From Acidobacteriota bacterium (GTDB taxonomy: Bacteria; Acidobacteriota; Terriglobia; Terriglobales; Acidobacteriaceae): DNA of 6,459 bases. The position numbers and the translations under genes are program-made. Under the pieces are notes generated by a model. It saw nothing but the letters and a program-made list of their open reading frames with translations, was not told the origin of the DNA and made no database searches. The DNA lies in NCBI GenBank assembly GCA_003225615.1, contig QIAS01000198.1, positions 1 through 6,459 of the forward strand, written 5' to 3'. Each line of letters begins with the position of its first letter. Position 1 is the first letter of the stretch. Below, piece by piece: positions 6,007 to 6,459 of this stretch.

Positions 6007-6034
6007 ATTCTACAGGGGCATCGCAGGCTGTCAA
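6007..6034 (-). promoter_or_regulatory. Strong sigma-70-type promoter of tRNA-Leu
   Basis: On the minus strand a perfect -35 TTGACA (6034-6029), a 16-bp spacer and -10 TAGAAT (6012-6007, five of six) precede the tRNA. Transcription should begin near 6000, giving a leader of about 54 nt that RNase P would remove. The quality of the match fits a stable-RNA promoter and equals the one at 399-426. Confidence 0.8.
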
Positions 6035-6191
6035 ACTTGAGTGGCGTGGCAGGGTTGTCTGCGAGAAATAATCTGGCGGGTTTTAAATATTCACGCATGA
6101 CGCGCGCGCACTGGCATCCATGTGATTCTCATGCCGCATCCGAAAGCCAGCCACTCCTGCAACTGCGCACAGCGGAGTTGGAAAGGACGCA

Positions 6192-6416
6192 ATGGAAAAA
6201 TCGCAACAGTTGGCTCCCGAGGTCACCAAACAACTGCGTGCGCTGGCCCACGACCTGAGCAACTCGATTGAAACCATCATGCAGGCTTGCTACTTGCTCG
6301 CGCAGGCAAACCTTGAAGGCAACGGCAAGAAGTGGGTGGGACTGATTGATACCGCCGCGCAAGACGCGGCGCGCATCAACCGTGGCATTCGCGAAATTCT
6401 ACGATCGCAGAGTTAG
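6192..6416 (+). CDS. Small stand-alone protein resembling a histidine-kinase DHp domain
   Basis: This complete 74-residue protein looks like the dimerisation and histidine-phosphotransfer part of a sensor kinase, without the ATP-binding domain. Residues 15-28, LRALAHDLSNSIETI-like, match the H-box pattern of HisKA domains (AHDxxNxxxxI), with His20 as the candidate phospho-acceptor followed by Asp21 and Asn24. Helix 1 would span about 10-42 and helix 2 about 48-72, where hydrophobic residues recur (IDTAAQDAARINRGIREIL), as in a two-helix hairpin. AAAGGA at 6182-6187 lies four bases before ATG 6192. The stop at 6414-6416 is followed at once by tandem repeats, so the protein is not cut by the window edge. 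It could be a phosphotransfer protein, a decayed kinase, or an unrelated helical hairpin. A plus-strand promoter between it and the divergent tRNA promoter was not clear. Gene reality is likely; the DHp assignment is an inference. Confidence 0.7.
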   Translation: MEKSQQLAPEVTKQLRALAHDLSNSIETIMQACYLLAQANLEGNGKKWVGLIDTAAQDAARINRGIREILRSQS

Positions 6417-6450
6417 GTGGCAGGTGGCAGGTGGCAGGGTGCAGGTCCCA
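6416..6450 (+). repeat. Heptameric tandem repeat array, GGTGGCA type
   Basis: Five 7-bp units follow each other: GGTGGCA at 6416, 6423 and 6430, then the variants GGGTGCA (6437) and GGTCCCA (6444). The first base of the array is the last base of the TAG stop codon of the preceding gene. The unit differs from the GAGTACC arrays, but length and position after a stop codon are the same. Confidence 0.8.
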
Positions 6451-6459
6451 GCTCAACGC

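Noticed and set aside
6037..6258. Plus-strand 73-residue ORF overlapping the DHp-like gene
   Set aside because: It has no ribosome binding site, spans the tRNA promoter region, and overlaps the better-supported frame starting at 6192.
1..6459. A new defence, mobile or biosynthetic system
   Set aside because: No transposase, integrase, nuclease, CRISPR spacing or biosynthetic core enzyme is encoded; the genes are housekeeping or single accessory proteins with no shared pathway.

Overview
The window reads as chromosomal DNA of a moderately GC-rich bacterium. I infer an Acidobacteria-like organism (Terriglobia/Koribacter type) from the look of the proteins and from the 7-bp intergenic tandem repeats; nothing in the window proves this. 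It is mostly housekeeping and metabolic genes. I see no phage, plasmid, insertion sequence, CRISPR array or defence island, and no convincing new multi-gene system.

Layout. Positions 1-357 hold the C-terminal end of threonyl-tRNA synthetase. A strong sigma-70-type promoter (399-426) then drives a rightward group: a two-CBS-domain protein (494-931), a DoxX-like membrane protein (1009-1518) and a secreted metal-dependent amidohydrolase (1544-2844). The amidohydrolase is split by a one-base deletion near 1850. A hairpin terminator at 2965-2990 separates this group from a convergent HU-type DNA-binding protein gene (3018-3311, minus strand). A 361-bp divergent intergenic region follows and carries HU promoter candidates, a heptamer repeat array and a possible extended -10 promoter. 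It leads into a cysteine-rich, probably zinc-binding protein of unknown function (3673-4329).

Convergent to that gene is a minus-strand unit. It has a near-consensus promoter (6007-6034), tRNA-Leu(CAG) with encoded CCA (5860-5946), and 124 bp further on an APC-superfamily amino acid permease (4365-5735). The permease lacks a Shine-Dalgarno sequence and may have its own promoter that would give an almost leaderless mRNA. At the right edge a complete 74-residue ORF (6192-6416) resembles a histidine-kinase dimerisation/phosphotransfer (DHp) domain without a catalytic domain.

The points most worth checking are the amidohydrolase frameshift, the heptameric arrays that start at or one base after stop codons, and the stand-alone DHp-like protein. 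The genes do not form one pathway. CBS-DoxX-amidohydrolase is the only plausible multi-gene transcript on the plus strand, and tRNA-Leu-permease is the only one on the minus strand.
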